Shown: positions 14,501 to 29,300 of the stretch, in pieces
How positions within the stretch are numbered: position 1 is the stretch's first letter
How the letters are laid out: each line of letters opens with the position of its first letter
Assembly: GCA_964020975.1 (NCBI GenBank)
Contig: OZ026620.1
Location: 79,492,579 to 79,556,578 of the forward strand
Direction: 5' to 3'
Length of the DNA: 64,000 bases
Origin: Hermodice carunculata
Taxonomy: Eukaryota; Annelida; Polychaeta; Eunicida; Amphinomidae
Made by a program: the position numbers and the translations under genes
Notes under the pieces: generated by a model
What the model saw: the letters and a program-made list of their open reading frames with translations, nothing else
The model's database searches: none
What the model was told of the DNA's origin: nothing

Positions 14501-17500
14501 ACTAATTCAAAAATGATCAAAATGTTGAACCATCTGGAAAATAAACCAATTTAAACTGTATTTCTTCTTTATCTTTCTTTTCATTTTCACCACAAATGGT
14601 AGTACAGCAGCTATAGTTACTGGATAAAAGTTAAACAAGCTGTGTTGGGAATACCAGAGGTCAGTCTGGCCACATCCCTGCATGGGAGGGATCAGCCCTC
14701 ATACAAGCACTTAAAGTGACCCACCTGACCATTCAGCAAGTCTGACCTCTTGTATTTGTGACTTGGGTAGTTTTACATGCACAGCAGTGCAGATGCCCGT
14801 GCCAATTTATTTACATGATTGTGCATTATAGATGGTTGTTTTTGCAGCCTTGGTATCAGGGATATTGAGACAGGAGAACGAGGAATCCGTCCTGAGGCCA
14901 TTCATCTGAGAGGGGTAGATGACATGAGCACAAAAGATGTCTTCCAGTATTTCCAGGAGTTTGCACCAGGATCAATCGAGTGGATTGATGACTCATCTTG
15001 TAAATATTACTGCTGGGTTTTTTGGGGTTTTTTTTTTGTTTTTGTTTTTGTTGTCAGCACATGACAATTCATAATTATGTGTTGTGTAAAACATGCCTAG
15101 TGCAGGAGATGGCTCTGTGGAAGGTACATGGACATTGAAGAATGCTGTATATGTACTGCTTGTTCAAATAAGCCTGATAGAACTCCCTTTGATTTACTTT
15201 GTAAGAGTTGACATACCTTCAGAACCAGATATCTTTGGATCATAATACTTTTTTTACAGTTAATCAACATTATGAGAGTCTTGTGTCGAGTTTGAAGAAC
15301 AGTGACTTTGACCCAATTTAAGGAGTAAAAATGTATTTGATCAATGGTCAAGACTATTAACCAGCATTAAAGATGCATGCTCTTGGCCGTATTCATGCAT
15401 CATTCTGTGCATCTCTCTGACATTAATATTGTAGTAAAAGTAACCATTTGCCCTATGTCAAACTTGTGTCCCAAATACAGAAAATGTTTTACCTGCAGTC
15501 ATAAAATATAACATAAATATTAACCATGTACTATGAAGATGCATAACTGCAGTTTTGTTTGTTTTTGCATCCATCTATGCATCAATATAGAACAAGCGGG
15601 ATTAGAGAGCAGTGTACTTTTAGCGCACTTTCAAATTACATTCAATTATTATACATAAAATGTTTTTTGTTCTGTGCCGTCTATCATGAGAAATTCTTAG
15701 TGGTTATGAAATGCACTTGCATTTGAATTTGTCTTGTATCTTACTGTGAGTGCAACTTGCTGTCATATTCTGTGCAAATCAGGCCCATTGAAATGAGTAA
15801 ATGGTGTGCTTAGAAGGAAATGATTTCTAGTCACCAGTTCATCTCTGTAGATATTTTATGCTACTTTTTGAATTGAATAGGAAATATGAATATTAATTTC
15901 CCGTCACAACTGCATACCTGATTACCTTGTCTCGCTTGGCGGGAAATGGCAAGATACGAGTCGTTCTTGTTGGGACACGTGGGATATTACTAATATTTTG
16001 GAAATTAAAAAAATTATTAAAGGCAGATAGAAATTTATCTTTATATATGGCTCGGGAAGTACTAGATGAATACCAGGTTGGCATTTGTGAACTTATATCT
16101 CTCAAAAAAAACGCTAATTTTGTGAGAAATGAACGTATGGCCCTGTCTGTGACAGTGATTTGACCTGCACGCCCCCCTGTGATCGCCTGGCGTCAAACCC
16201 TTGCTTTGTGGCAGGAAATTAATATGCATACAGTGTATTGACAACACTAACATAAATCACAAATGGCCATAAATTCAATGACAGTTGGGGTATCTGTGTC
16301 TTATGATTCAGAAGACTTTTTCTAGTTTGTCATTGTTTCCACTGTTCCCATGTGTGGAAAGAGATGAAGTTTTCCAGTTGTTAATCATATAGACCGTGTA
16401 TGATGTACATACAACATTCCGTTGTGTATTTTTGCTATGTCCAGAGTCCAATTAATGGTACAGAACAGAATATTCTCTTAAAGTGTCTTTAAAAATAGAT
16501 AGACAATGCTGGAGATTGATTTAAAAATTAAAAAAAAAAATACAATTCAGTGATAAATGCGTTACATTATGTTTGAAGATTGTATTCAATACTGATACAT
16601 ACACACAAATGATTACTATACAAGCAGTTTATTTATCTTGGTACAGGTAAATGAGTTGTCATGGTAACATTCCTGATTATTATGCAAAAACAAACATCTG
16701 CTTGACTATTGGTTTTGTGTGCAGGCAACGTGGTATGGCTGGACCACGTGACAGCAGCTCGGGCCATGCTGAAGCTCAGTGTCAACCCTATCGCACAGCA
16801 GCAACCAGCCCCCACGCCCAGACCTGCAGACACGCAGCATGCAGAGATGGACACTGGTAGGTCACCCTTAACCCGGGGAAGATTCACTAAAAATGAGCCA
16901 CCCATAATGCACACAGAAATAATTACATGTACAGTGGTCCCTGTCTTGAGAGATTGCCCTTACAACAGGTCAAAATGTGGTCTCTCAAAGCAGGTGGTCT
17001 TTCATTAGAGGTATAATAACATGAAAAAGATAGCACAGTGTACTGAGAGAGTGATCTTAAAAAGATACGTGGTCTCTCATTGGAGGGGTCTCTCAAGAGA
17101 GGTACTACTGTATACGGCTGCCCCTTGTGTTACTCATTGTACAAGGAAGCCACCGTTGCATGTTTTAGTACTTAAACTCACTATGTTTCAGTTCGTACAA
17201 CCCAAACTGGTCACATGATGTTATTCTAGTCATCTGATTGGCTCCTTCGCTCCAGTCATGTTAGAGTAAAGTATTGTACATTTTTATTTCCTGATAAATA
17301 GTACAATTGGGTGTCATATATAATGTATGCAGATAATCATGAACACCAGGAAGACTTTCACAGCACAGTACAGATACAGGGCTAATAGTACACATTGAGA
17401 GGGTTAGGGTAGGGCCATGCATTTGGACCAAGGCGCAAGAGATCGAAAAGAGTTGAGACATGGCAAACTCCTTGTTCAGTGATAATGTACAAGATATTGT

Positions 17501-20500
17501 ATAATGTGTCTGGTCTTCAGGACGCTGTCACCCCGTGGTGAGTTATGGAGTGACGATGCCGCTGAGCAGCCTCTTGAACAGCTATAGGCCCATATGTAGG
17601 TTTGGTAATACTTGACAGGCTTGAGGTGTTGGTCGCATTTCGTGTATCCACAATACGGCAGTGTTCTTTATGCTTCCAGATGAACCCGTAAAAGAATCTT
17701 GCGCCGAAGCCTTTGAAGCAAAAGAGAGTTCAACTCCTCCTGAAAAGGGATTAAGTCATTCCCCGAAGTCTGGCAGCACAAGAGATACGACCAAGAAAGA
17801 CCGGCCAAGGAAAAAGAAGAAGGAAAGGTCGCCGAAGAGAAAGAGAAAAGCCGACTCAGGATCAGAGTCACATTCAGGGTCAGACTCAGATTCTAGCTCA
17901 AGTTCCAGTTCCAGCTCAGGCTCTGGCTCTGGCTCCAACTCCGGCTCGAGTTCTAGTTCCAGCTCGAGTTCCAGTTCAGATTCGGAAAGTGTCAACTCCA
18001 GTTATGACGAGCTGAATTTGATGAGTGATGAGGATGCTGAGACTGGAGAAAAACACAAGTCAGAAACAAGTAAATATATCTTTATTTACTGTCTTTGCCT
18101 CTAGAGGGCAGTACTGTGACTTCCTGATGCTTTCCTCAAATATTTTACCCTTGGGTCATATGATACCAAATACATGTACATTTTTCACTTTAACGGTTAC
18201 TGTAAAAATCAGGTGATTACTAAGGCCAGCCTTAAAAATATTTCTGTTCCGTATAACAGGGCCTTGAAAAATTTGATGAGGCAGGGAGGATTTTTTTTTT
18301 TTTTTTTTGAACTGCACATACCTACTATGTATTACTGCAATATGGGCATCATGACTGATGGACTTAGTATTGATACAAGATAAACAAGATTCCAGGTTGA
18401 AAATTTTTTATTAAATCTGTATTAAAGCAAGAGACTCTGCCACAGATGAGGTTCTAGCGGGACAATATATGCTTCAGGCTGGTTTGCTGGCGCTGAGACA
18501 GAGTAGCCCTACTCTAAATACACCTCGGCTTGGCTTGAATTGGGGTGGGTCTTTTGCTATTTTAAACAGTCATGTACATGTACAGGGCTTCAAGAAACAA
18601 AGGATAAGCGTCCTTATAAAGTTGCCCTTTTTTTAAAATATCACAGCAGAAAAAGAGTAAGATATCAAATACAAATGTGTAGTTTTAATTTTCACTTGAC
18701 AACAGCAGGGGAGGGGAGGGGTGTAATAGTGACGGTGTATGATGAGGGTTCAGAGTAAATATTACAAATCATGAACACACCTCTTTTGTGTGTATGTGCA
18801 GGGACGTGGATTAAGAGTTTTGTTGCTCCATGGTCAAGTCAGATTTAATCTCGGGCAAGTTAAAATTAATAGGTACTTGCCCGGTCGGGCAACCAACTTT
18901 TTTTTCGCTGGGAACTCTATTCCTCAAATTTTCATGACACAGTTACAAGTTGCAGTTGTTTGCAAGGCTGGCTACGGGGGTCTAATCACTTAAAAAAATC
19001 AGAGCTTTCGCAGCACTTGCGTGGGGCGCCGACAGGTGATAATAATCGCTAATTGATAAACATTCCAAGTTTAAACAATTACTTGGTCCGCAGTTGTATT
19101 CATCAGAACTTTATCTCTGTCAACACAGACATTTTCACTGTCGTACAATAGTCAATACATATGATTACGTTACGTTACGGCAGTAATTATTGGTTTGCTG
19201 AGCGGGGTCACACTACTCACCGTCAGTGTGATCTGCCCCAACGGCAACGATGTCAAAGCAGCGTCAAAATACATAAAAAATTTGCATGGCGCATTCATCT
19301 GCAAATTAACATCAAATGCCATTTATCGGTGTGTTCTAACAGTGTTGGAAAAAATAGGTGCCTTGAAATGACTTCCAGTCACACGCAAGTGACAGCGTGG
19401 AGTGGATCTGCGGTGAACTGACCCAGTCTCACGGACTGATTTGGGACACATTCGGCTATTCCCGCTATCCCCTACCTTTGTGTATTTGCCTGTGACTCCA
19501 AATAATTGTTGCAATTAACACTGGAATCTTTATTTTCGCATGCTGCAACATAAACAAGCTTCTCGTTTATGTGTTCCCTCCGTATATTACGGCAGATTCA
19601 CACATGTTCAATGGGCGGAAGCCATGATGAAAACACTGTAACACGAGCCATGATTGGCTCATTTTTGCATGTGACTCAATCGACCAATCGGGTGATGTGT
19701 TGTGCGTCAGACCACATGGCCAAAGCAGCTGTTTGTGTACAGTTGCAGGAACGATGTGCTCACACTCGCTTTCTGATTTGAAATATTAAAATTTTCGTTT
19801 GAATTTGATTTAGGAACATCTTTTATTGCAAGGAATTTGCCAATACTGTATACGCTAATTCACTACGATGTACCGATAGCATTCATGGTGGGTCCGCAAA
19901 CGATATGCGTTAACAGAACTGCCACACGGCGCGTGCGAGTAGCGTTAAATCAAGCCAGACCACATGGCCAAAGCAGCTGTTTGTGTACAGTTGCAGGAAC
20001 GATGTGCGCACACTCGATTTCTGATTTGAAATATTAAAATTTCCGTTTGAATTTGATTTAGGAACACCTTTTATTGCAAGGAGCTTGCCAATACTGTATC
20101 CACAAATTTTCTACGATGTACCGATAGCATTCATGGTAGGTACGCAAACGATATGCGTTTACAGAACTGCCACACGGGGCATGCGAATATCATTAAATCA
20201 AGCCTGGAAAAAAAAATTTTTTTTTTGCACTGTTGAAAAAAATGTTCCAACTGCAACGTTTTGCGCACACCGGGCGCGTTATACGGAACAGAAATATTTT
20301 AAGGCTGGCCTAATTCAGCTTTGATGTATAATAGCAAGGAAGATTTCATGGATCCAATGATGAATTACCTTGCAAAATAATTTTTGCCCTTGAAAACGAC
20401 TCAGGTATCCATAGTACACTGTAATGAAAGCAAGTAATACTGACAGTGGAACAAAGCGGTTGATAAATCAGGTTACTTATATTATTAAGAATAGGAAGTC

Positions 20501-23303
20501 AAATTATGACTCGCCAAGTGTCAAACCCGTGCTTTATAGCAGGAAATTAATAGCATATTCATCTTAATAAGCGCACAGTGCACTATGAAAAAATTTCATC
20601 CACAAAAGCTGAAAAAATTTAGATTCTAAGTGTAATAATAAATTCTACCACTTGCTTGAAAACTATGGGATATTTTGGGGGTCCTTTCTTTAAAAAAAAA
20701 TGGGGGGGGGCGCTTATTAGTCCCCCGCCCACTTCGTAGGGGACTATAGGTTTGCACCTCGTCCGTCCGTCCTTTGGTCCGGCCGGCCTTCCGTCCGTCC
20801 GTCCGAAGCTTCTCCGGGCCATATTTCCAACACCATAACACCCACAGCTACCAAATTTAATGTGTTTCTACTTCCTAGGATAGAGGTGTATGGTGTGCCA
20901 AAAGTAGGTCACTAGGTCAAATATCTGGGTCACAGAATACATATGTATGAAAAATCTTGTCCGGGCCATATCTTTTTTGTCCTTTTACTTAGAGTCATGA
21001 AATGTTACACAAATGTGAAGCTTAGTCTAAGAAAGTGTCATAAAGCAAAACTAGGTCACTAGGTCAAATATTTGGGTCACCGATCGATATGTAAATATAC
21101 AGAAACAAATTTTGTCCGGCACATATCTTCCCTATATTAATGCTGCCTCTTCAATTTTTTTATGGTGGGTAGACCTTAGGTAGTAGCTGTGCATAGGCAT
21201 TGTTTTGTGTGGCTAATTACTTGCATTAATTAATTATTTAACAAAGCTCGTTAAGCAAGACAAATTTTGTCCGGGCCATATCTTCTAAACTATTAATGGT
21301 AGCCCTTTGAATTTTTTATGGTGGGTAGACCTTAGGTAGTAGGTGTGCATACGCATTGTTTTCTGTGGCTAATTACTTCCATTAATTAATTAATTAACGA
21401 AGTTCATTAAGCAAGCTCAAGATACAATACAAATTTTGTCCCATCCATATCTTCTAAATTATTGATGCCAGCCCTTTGATTTTTTTTTATGGTGGGTAGA
21501 CCTTAGGGGGGGATATGGTAATGGGCACCGTCCGTGTGTCTGTCCGTCCGTCAAATATTTGGGTCACAGTAATACATAAACGTGCAGTATTTTCATGTCC
21601 TTACTGTAATTCTTAAAAAATTTTGACTTCTTGTTATAAAAGTTTACTGATAATGTATTGTGACCTAAAAGTGTGTCACGACGCAAAACTAGGTCACTAG
21701 GTCAAATATCTAGGTCACAGTGTAAACTCCATGTAAAACGTTGTCCATGCCATATTTCCCTTACTATAATACCTACAGCTACCAAATTTATTATTTGAAT
21801 ACTAGCTGGGGAGTGGTTGTGTCACATGGCAAAAGTAGGTCACTAGGTCAAATATCTAGGTCACTGTGAAACCTATTCAAAATCTTGTCCGGGCCATAAC
21901 TTTTTTGTCCTTCTACTTAGATTAATGAAATTTTACACAAATGTGAAGCTTAATCTAAAGAATGTGCCATACTTTTAATTTTTTTTTTCATCTAGGTCAC
22001 ACCCCTATATAGTAGTCCATTCAACCTCGTGGGCGACGAGCGGGGGACTATGTATTGCTCTGCAACACTCATTAACTTGTTCAGATAAATACATGTATGG
22101 TATGCATGTGGCATATTTCATGACCACAAAGAGCAAGTGACCTGTCATGGCAGTGGCCACGTACAGCAAGTACCGCTATTTGTTACTACTTCCGTGTCGG
22201 GTGTGGCATGACGTGTGTCCAAGGAATACCTACATGTATGTCCAATCAACCCAATTTACATGATCCAGTGAGTTCACCTGCTGTCGTCCATTCTGGTGGA
22301 TGGATTTAAATACATTTTAGGCAGTGGGTCAAAGACACACATTTGATCATATTGATTTTTGGAGTATTTAGGTCATACTGACCTAATTTACATGCTTAAC
22401 GATCAAAATTGGATAAGTGATTTGCTGCACTTCAGGAAACTTTTTTTCCCTTTTTTTTTTTTTTTTTTTTGAAAACAGGATGGAAATTACATCTTATTGG
22501 TGAAATTATATAACAGTGTGTTGTATTTCAGAATTGTGGTGCGTGACTTCATAGAGGAGCTATGCACATGCAAGATAAAGAGTAAACAGTTCAAACAAAC
22601 TCCATATAGTTTTATGTGTTTTGTAGCAAGCGGGTTTGATCTTGACATATAATACTGATTTGTACTTGTGCAGAGAAAGACGAAGAGAAAAAGGTACGGG
22701 GGAAAAAGAAGCTGAGGAGGAAGAAGAAACCAAGATCACAGCCCAAGGACAGGTCTGAAAATAAAGAGGAAGAAATGGAGGAAGAGGCAGCAGGGACCAA
22801 GGTAGGAACAGCTGTCAGTGTACTGGTGGCTGCCTTGAGTACTGCCACCAAGATCTCAGGTTGTAAAAGTTCTGTTGCTGTTTGTTGTAGACCAGTTTGT
22901 CCTACCATGTGGTGCTGCTATCTGGTGTTCACAGATAGAAACAACGGTTTCAATGGTGATGACATTGCAGCATCCCATTGATGCTGGTCGCGTGTAAAGG
23001 GACCAATATCAAGTGCTAGTCGTTGGCTTGCAGAGCCTCTCATCTCCCCCCCCCCCCCCCCCCCCCCCCCAGCATGCACCCCCTGGGGGGGGACACTTTA
23101 TGTTTTCAGGTTGTCCGTCTGTCTGGATGTGCACATTCTCATTACCACAATATCTACAGAATGCCTCCATGTATTTTGCTCAAATTTGGCAATATGCTCA
23201 TCTTACCTGGCAAGATGAAATGATGACACTTTAGTGTCGTGTCACCATATCCTAATTTGAGCAAATGGCAGCTTTATTATATGCTTGGTAGGGCAGACCC
23301 AAG

Positions 23304-23346
<43 letters not shown>

Positions 23347-26300
23347 CTGAGGTCGTCTCGTAAAACGGGTTTTTTCCTCTTTTGACAGTAAACGGGAGAC
23401 ACATGAAGAATATCATGTACATTGAAGATAAGTTTAAAAGGAAGTTTGTTCAGATGTTTTCAAGTATTTTTAAAAGAGGTTCCATGTCATTTTGATATAC
23501 AGCTCTTCCCTGTCACTTGGACAGTTGTTTGCATAAAAATTGTTTCACATATTAAGATGTGCCTAGTCAGAAGGTTTTGCAAAAAAAAACCAAAAAATAA
23601 ATGATGCAGGTACTGGACTGGGAATATCAAGTTAATGTATGTGTGCTGGGAACTGTGTGAATTGAATGAACATTTGTGCAAGTTTAGGCGCATATTGACC
23701 GGCATTTATGTTGTTACATAGTAGAATCTGGATTCATCGGTTGGAAAATATTGGCTAGTGTTCACGTAGTTCTGCAGAGAATTTGAATTGATTTGTAGGA
23801 GAGACGGAGCTTTTTTCAAGGCTGTATGGATGCCAAGTAATTGACACGGTTACCATGGTTACAGTGTGCATCACCGACAGAAATGTCAGTCTGCAGGCTT
23901 CCACTCATTGTGATCAGTTGCTGTGCATTGTTGATTTGCCCCGCCATACGTGTGAAATTTCTGGTTCTGAAGTATAGTACAGTCAAACCTCATCATGACA
24001 ACACTCGGATATGCGACATATTCAGTTTAATAACACAAATTTTCCTGGGAAAAGGTTTATTTTCTTTGTTATTTGACTCATTTATCAATATTTAGTTATC
24101 CGACATATTTCTTAGAGAACAGATGGTGTCATTATAACGAGTTTTCACTGTATTTGACAAATTTTTCTTCATTCTATTTTGAACACCACCCTGATTGGGC
24201 ATGGTGGTTTTCTCGGAGTCCATTTGTTTCTGCCACCACAACAAAGGGTAAGAAGTACATGTCTACTTCTCTGCCCTGGACAGTTACTCAATGTGTCAAT
24301 GCTGAACTTCTTTCGCAGTCCATTCAAAACAAATGGGTCTATACTTTTTACCATGTTGAAAAATAGATTTAAAAAGATAAACACATTAATTTTATAAAAA
24401 TGTTGCAAAAAGTTTTCTTAGCGAATATACCCTGCTGGTGACATTTATAAATATTTAAAACTCAGAACAAAATTTGTACCTCATACTGCAAATTGCTCTA
24501 TTTTTGTGTGTATTTATTTTCACGGTTTTTGTATTTTTTACTTTTCACTGTAATTTTAATTTCACTGTTTTGGACATAATTTTTATTCAAACAGTGTTAA
24601 AACGCTATTTCACTGTGTTTTTATTTTCACGGTTTTGTGCTATCAGCATAATAAGGAAAAATAAGAGTATAGCAAAATTAAAGCAATTTACAGTACACAA
24701 TATTGAGTTCCCTGTGGGATCCATGTATCACAGATAAACAGTTATAGCTTGATATTAATGGCAACACCTACAATATTATGCAATATAAGGGTCAAAATAT
24801 GAAAATTTTGTGAACACTGTGGCATCTTTAATTTTCGGCAGTCTAGATCTTCACCAAATTCGGTGGGATTGGGGGAAAGGTCAAAGCCTAAGTTGCTAAT
24901 GATACTAGTGGTGCCACCTATAATTTGCCAGAAATTATGAGCCAAAATGTGTTTTAAGATATTAAATTCCATGTCTTCAAAAGTAATTGAATTAGACTTG
25001 CCAAATTTATAGGATATATAGACAATGTCCAAAGCTGGAATTTAATATAAAATCAGTGACCTTGACCTATTCTTGTGATGTCACCATGCCTGTAAAGTTG
25101 AAAGAGATGATTTTGTAATGGTAGGATGTAGCTTGGTCATCAGTGGCAATGTCAGCACAGCACCGGGCTTATGGGCCTCTTGTATTACATAATCTGAGTG
25201 GCCTTGATCTTCTGTCCCAAAGTCGCTGAGATCATAAAGTTAAGGACTCACTCATTGTTGTCTTGGCACATGCAACAATATCCATCACAGGAATTTCACA
25301 AATAAGCTATGACTATATGTGGAGCTAAGTGCTGGTGGACATTTCAAACACAAAATTTGTGTAAGCTGTATCTGTTCAGACGCCACTTGAGGACTCGCAA
25401 CTTTGAAATGAACAGGACGCAACATAGCCACGATGTCAGCAGAGCATTAGGCCCTTGGGCCTCTTGTTTATCTTTTCACAGAGAATGATATGCTGCCTGT
25501 CTACAGCTTTCTTTAGACTCAGGGCTACCCTGTATAAATGTATTGTGTAAATATATGGATCAAAAAATAAATTAATTAAATAATTGTGTGTGGAGCCCTC
25601 GACACGTGTACTCCAATTGTGTCAGTGAGTTATTTGCTGGCTATATTATGTGTACCCAGCGTCCACAGGGTTAAACTGTGTCACACTGCCTATAGAGTAC
25701 TTCAGGCCCAGGGCAGCATTGGATGGTCAAAGGCTAAGTGTTCTCATCCACTGAGTAGGGACTGACATGTGACAGCAAACAGTGGGGATCTCCCCAATTT
25801 GTACTTTCTCCCACTGACTGCCAATCACCACAAATGGCTTCTGCTTCCAGGCACTGTGCCTGATGTACTTTATATGAGGCACTGGACCAGTTATAAAAGA
25901 GAGTGATAGGAGTGTTCTGTGGTGAAGCTTCAACGTGTTGTGCAGGGCCGGAATTTCGGCAAGAATCCGAGAATCCATTCTCGTAAAGATTCTCCTAAAC
26001 TTGTCTTTCTTTAAAAAGAAAACTAATTGACAAAAATCCAAATAGATTCTTGCAAAATTTTGCGAAATTCTGGCCCTGATGTGGTAAGCTGGCTCGTGTG
26101 ACAGAGTGGAAAGTTCAAGATGTTTGTTGTTGAATGTGCAGGAGGACGGGACACCATCAGACAGCACGGGCAAACCTCCTGCACAGACTGCCACACCATC
26201 AGATGACAGTGCGGAGAGAGTGCAGCAGAGAGAAGAGGCGCCACCTGGTGCCAGCAAGTCACAACTGCCACCAGGGAAATGGAGGCTGGGATTACCGGCA

Positions 26301-29300
26301 CCAAAGTCCAAACAATTATTCCTCAGGTTTGCTAACAAAGGTGAGAACATTTAAATGCTCACAGGTAAAACTGACTGAGTCACTGCCCAGAGTTGTTCAT
26401 ACAGTGTAACTACTAGAACCATCAAGTCCAAAGTTAGCCCTCACTTTTGTATCCCAAAAGATCAGAATAGCAAGATATTGTCCGCTCCATTAGATGTGCA
26501 GACTGTCACCTTAAATGACAATGACAAGTTTTGGCCAGCGTACCAATCATTCCATCAAGCATACCAACCAATTCTACCCAGTATACACAATCAACCCCAT
26601 TAAGCATACCAATCAACTCCATTAAGTGTACACAATCACTCTATTAAGCATACTAATCAACTTCATCGAGGCTCAGAGCAAGATGATCATTAAAAAAAAG
26701 TTCCCCCCCCCCACCTCCAAATACCTATTAAGTACTTTTTATAAATGAAACAAGGTTTTAAAAAATGGAAATCAAGCTGACATGCCTAGGGAAGGCAAAG
26801 GGGGATACAATAAAATTGTCAAAATCACAAGACAGCCACTGAGTTGACTTTAAAATTCTATTCCTCCTTTTATCTCACATAATTGTATCACACGAATATT
26901 TGATGTCATTGCTTGTTTTGTATTTCATTAATTGTTAGATATGATTCAAATCACATACATGCACACCTTGTAAATATTTTTTTAATTTTGTTGCACCAGT
27001 TAGTGGTCATTCCAAGGTGTGTATGTATTGTGTGTGTGTGTGTGTGTCAATGCATATGACACAGCTCAATTCAAAGGACTGCTTGTTGTGCAGTTTGTAA
27101 CAGTACACCAGTGACTTTCAACTGTTCCTTTGCCATAACTTAAGTCCAAATAATTCGACCCGTATTAAAATCTCTCCCCTAATTGGGAGTTAAGATATGG
27201 AACAACATCCCCCAGCATACCAGGAATTAATCTAACATAGTTTCAGGGGCCTTTTTATTTTTCCCAATATGAAGAAAAGGCCCCAAATTTGTTTCTAATC
27301 ATCTGAAGTTACCTAAAATCATGCAGAACTCGCAAAAACGTAGTACACAATTTCTTCCCAATTTTTATCCCAAAAGTCCCCTTTCCCCAAATACTAGATT
27401 AACCCCTGCATACATTATGCATCTGTGATGTGTGCTCCTTGTACAGTTTTAGGAAGGACTGCATTGTAATCATATATCTCCTACCTGAACTGATCTTAAA
27501 GTGTTTTTGGTGTTCATGGGTCAAACATGATAATATATTCTCCCTCTGCTGCAGTGTCTGGTCAGTCGATTGAGGTGACCAGTGATATGATCTTATCATA
27601 ATCCTTCATGCTGAACTTTTATATTCCCTTATCTGTATGTACAGTGAATACTCGTTATAATGACACCATCTCTTTCTTAAGACATGTGTCAGATAACTGA
27701 ATATGTCAGATAAATGAATCAAATAACAAAGAAAATAAACTTTTTCCCATAAAAATTTGTGTCTTTATTTTGAATATGTCGGCTGTCTGAGTGTCATTAT
27801 AATAAGGTTTCACTGTATTTATTATTGTGTTTACTTGTTGTTTATGGCATCCATGAAGCAACAGTTGTAACCTGAATGTAAATTAAATTTGCAGATATAC
27901 TTGTCAAACTTGTCAATTGTCCTGTGTGCTCATGTAAGTCACAGCAGATAACCGTTGGTGTGGACAAAGGAATCTCATAAAATCATTGTGTACATGTGAT
28001 AGTAAAAATTGACTTTGGGGTTTTTTTTGTATTTATATTTTTTCATTCATGTTTAATTTCAGCGGATAAAAAAGTACCGGGAGCTGAAAAAAGAAGCAAA
28101 TATTACCAGAAATATGGAAATCCAAATTTTGGAGGTAAGCTGGTCCTGTGTATTTGGCAACAGTTGCCTGTGACTCTTAGTAATTTGGAATCAAGACATG
28201 TTATGGTGATTGCAGTGAGTCACAGTACAGTGCATAAAATTCCTCCTCTTGAAGTTCCAAAGTAAAGCCCTCTGTGAGAATGGTTTTTTTTTTTCTTTTC
28301 TTTGGGAAAATAGTAAAATATTTTCATGGAGTACCTCTCACTATTCAAACAGTTCAGTGGTATCTTGATGACAGTGCTCCGTTTAATGGTGTCCTCGTCA
28401 GAATGACTATTGTGGTTCTGCTTATGTACACAACGTATAATCAGGGTGGTGAGGTAGGGGTTGCATGTCACGATCACAACCGCTACGTGGATTATGATGA
28501 TGTTTTTTGTCCTTGCAGGCACCAAGGGTCTGCTCAGTTCCAGCAGGTAGGTACAGCACTTACTGGGTCTAAACCTTCAGCTTATATGCAGTCGATTAGG
28601 AAAACAGCTGCATCTAATCAAAACTTGACAATAGTTGTGCCTGTACAGTGGTCCCTGTCTTGACAGACTGCCCTTGGGGAAGGTCAAAATGTGGTCTTTG
28701 AAAACAGGTCATCTTTCATTAGTGGTATAAAAACATAGGAAAGATAGCACAGTGTTCTGAGAGAGCGGTCTTAAAAAGATATGCAGTCTCTCATTGAGGT
28801 CTTTGAAGACAGGTCCCACTGTATTCCTCAAACTTCAGTGTTTCTGTTAGGACTTATTTCAGGGGGTCACGAGAGGGGAATATCTGGGGTGAAGGCCAGA
28901 TTTCACAAATTTTACATGTAAATAAACAAGACTTGTGACCCTTTAGAGCTTTCTCGGAGGGTATTTCAGTTTATAAAAGGGTAATATACCCCCCATTTGG
29001 GGGTTAACGGAAACACTGAACGTATGTAGTAGGGTGTTTTGTCATGATCAGCAGATTATCCCTATTGATTCCGAGGTCATCAAGTCAAAGGTCAGAGTCT
29101 TGATGTTATACAAACATGCCAACTAAAGTGGAAGCAATAACTTGACAATATACTTTCACCTTTGACTGGCCTGCCTAGATATTAATAGAACTACACTCAA
29201 TACCTGGTGCTGTGCCAACTTTGAGTGCAGTTAGTAGTGCCAACTTTGAGTGCAGTTAGTAGGGCCATTGTTCTGTTATAAGTCCCCCATTGGAAGGGGG

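Noticed and set aside
17756-17995. Minus-strand poly-Glu/Leu frame
   Set aside because: Antisense shadow of the Ser-rich NCBP3 exon 6.
25727-26350. 207-residue minus-strand frame
   Set aside because: It overlaps NCBP3 exon 8 antisense and a hAT-like MITE; no motif.
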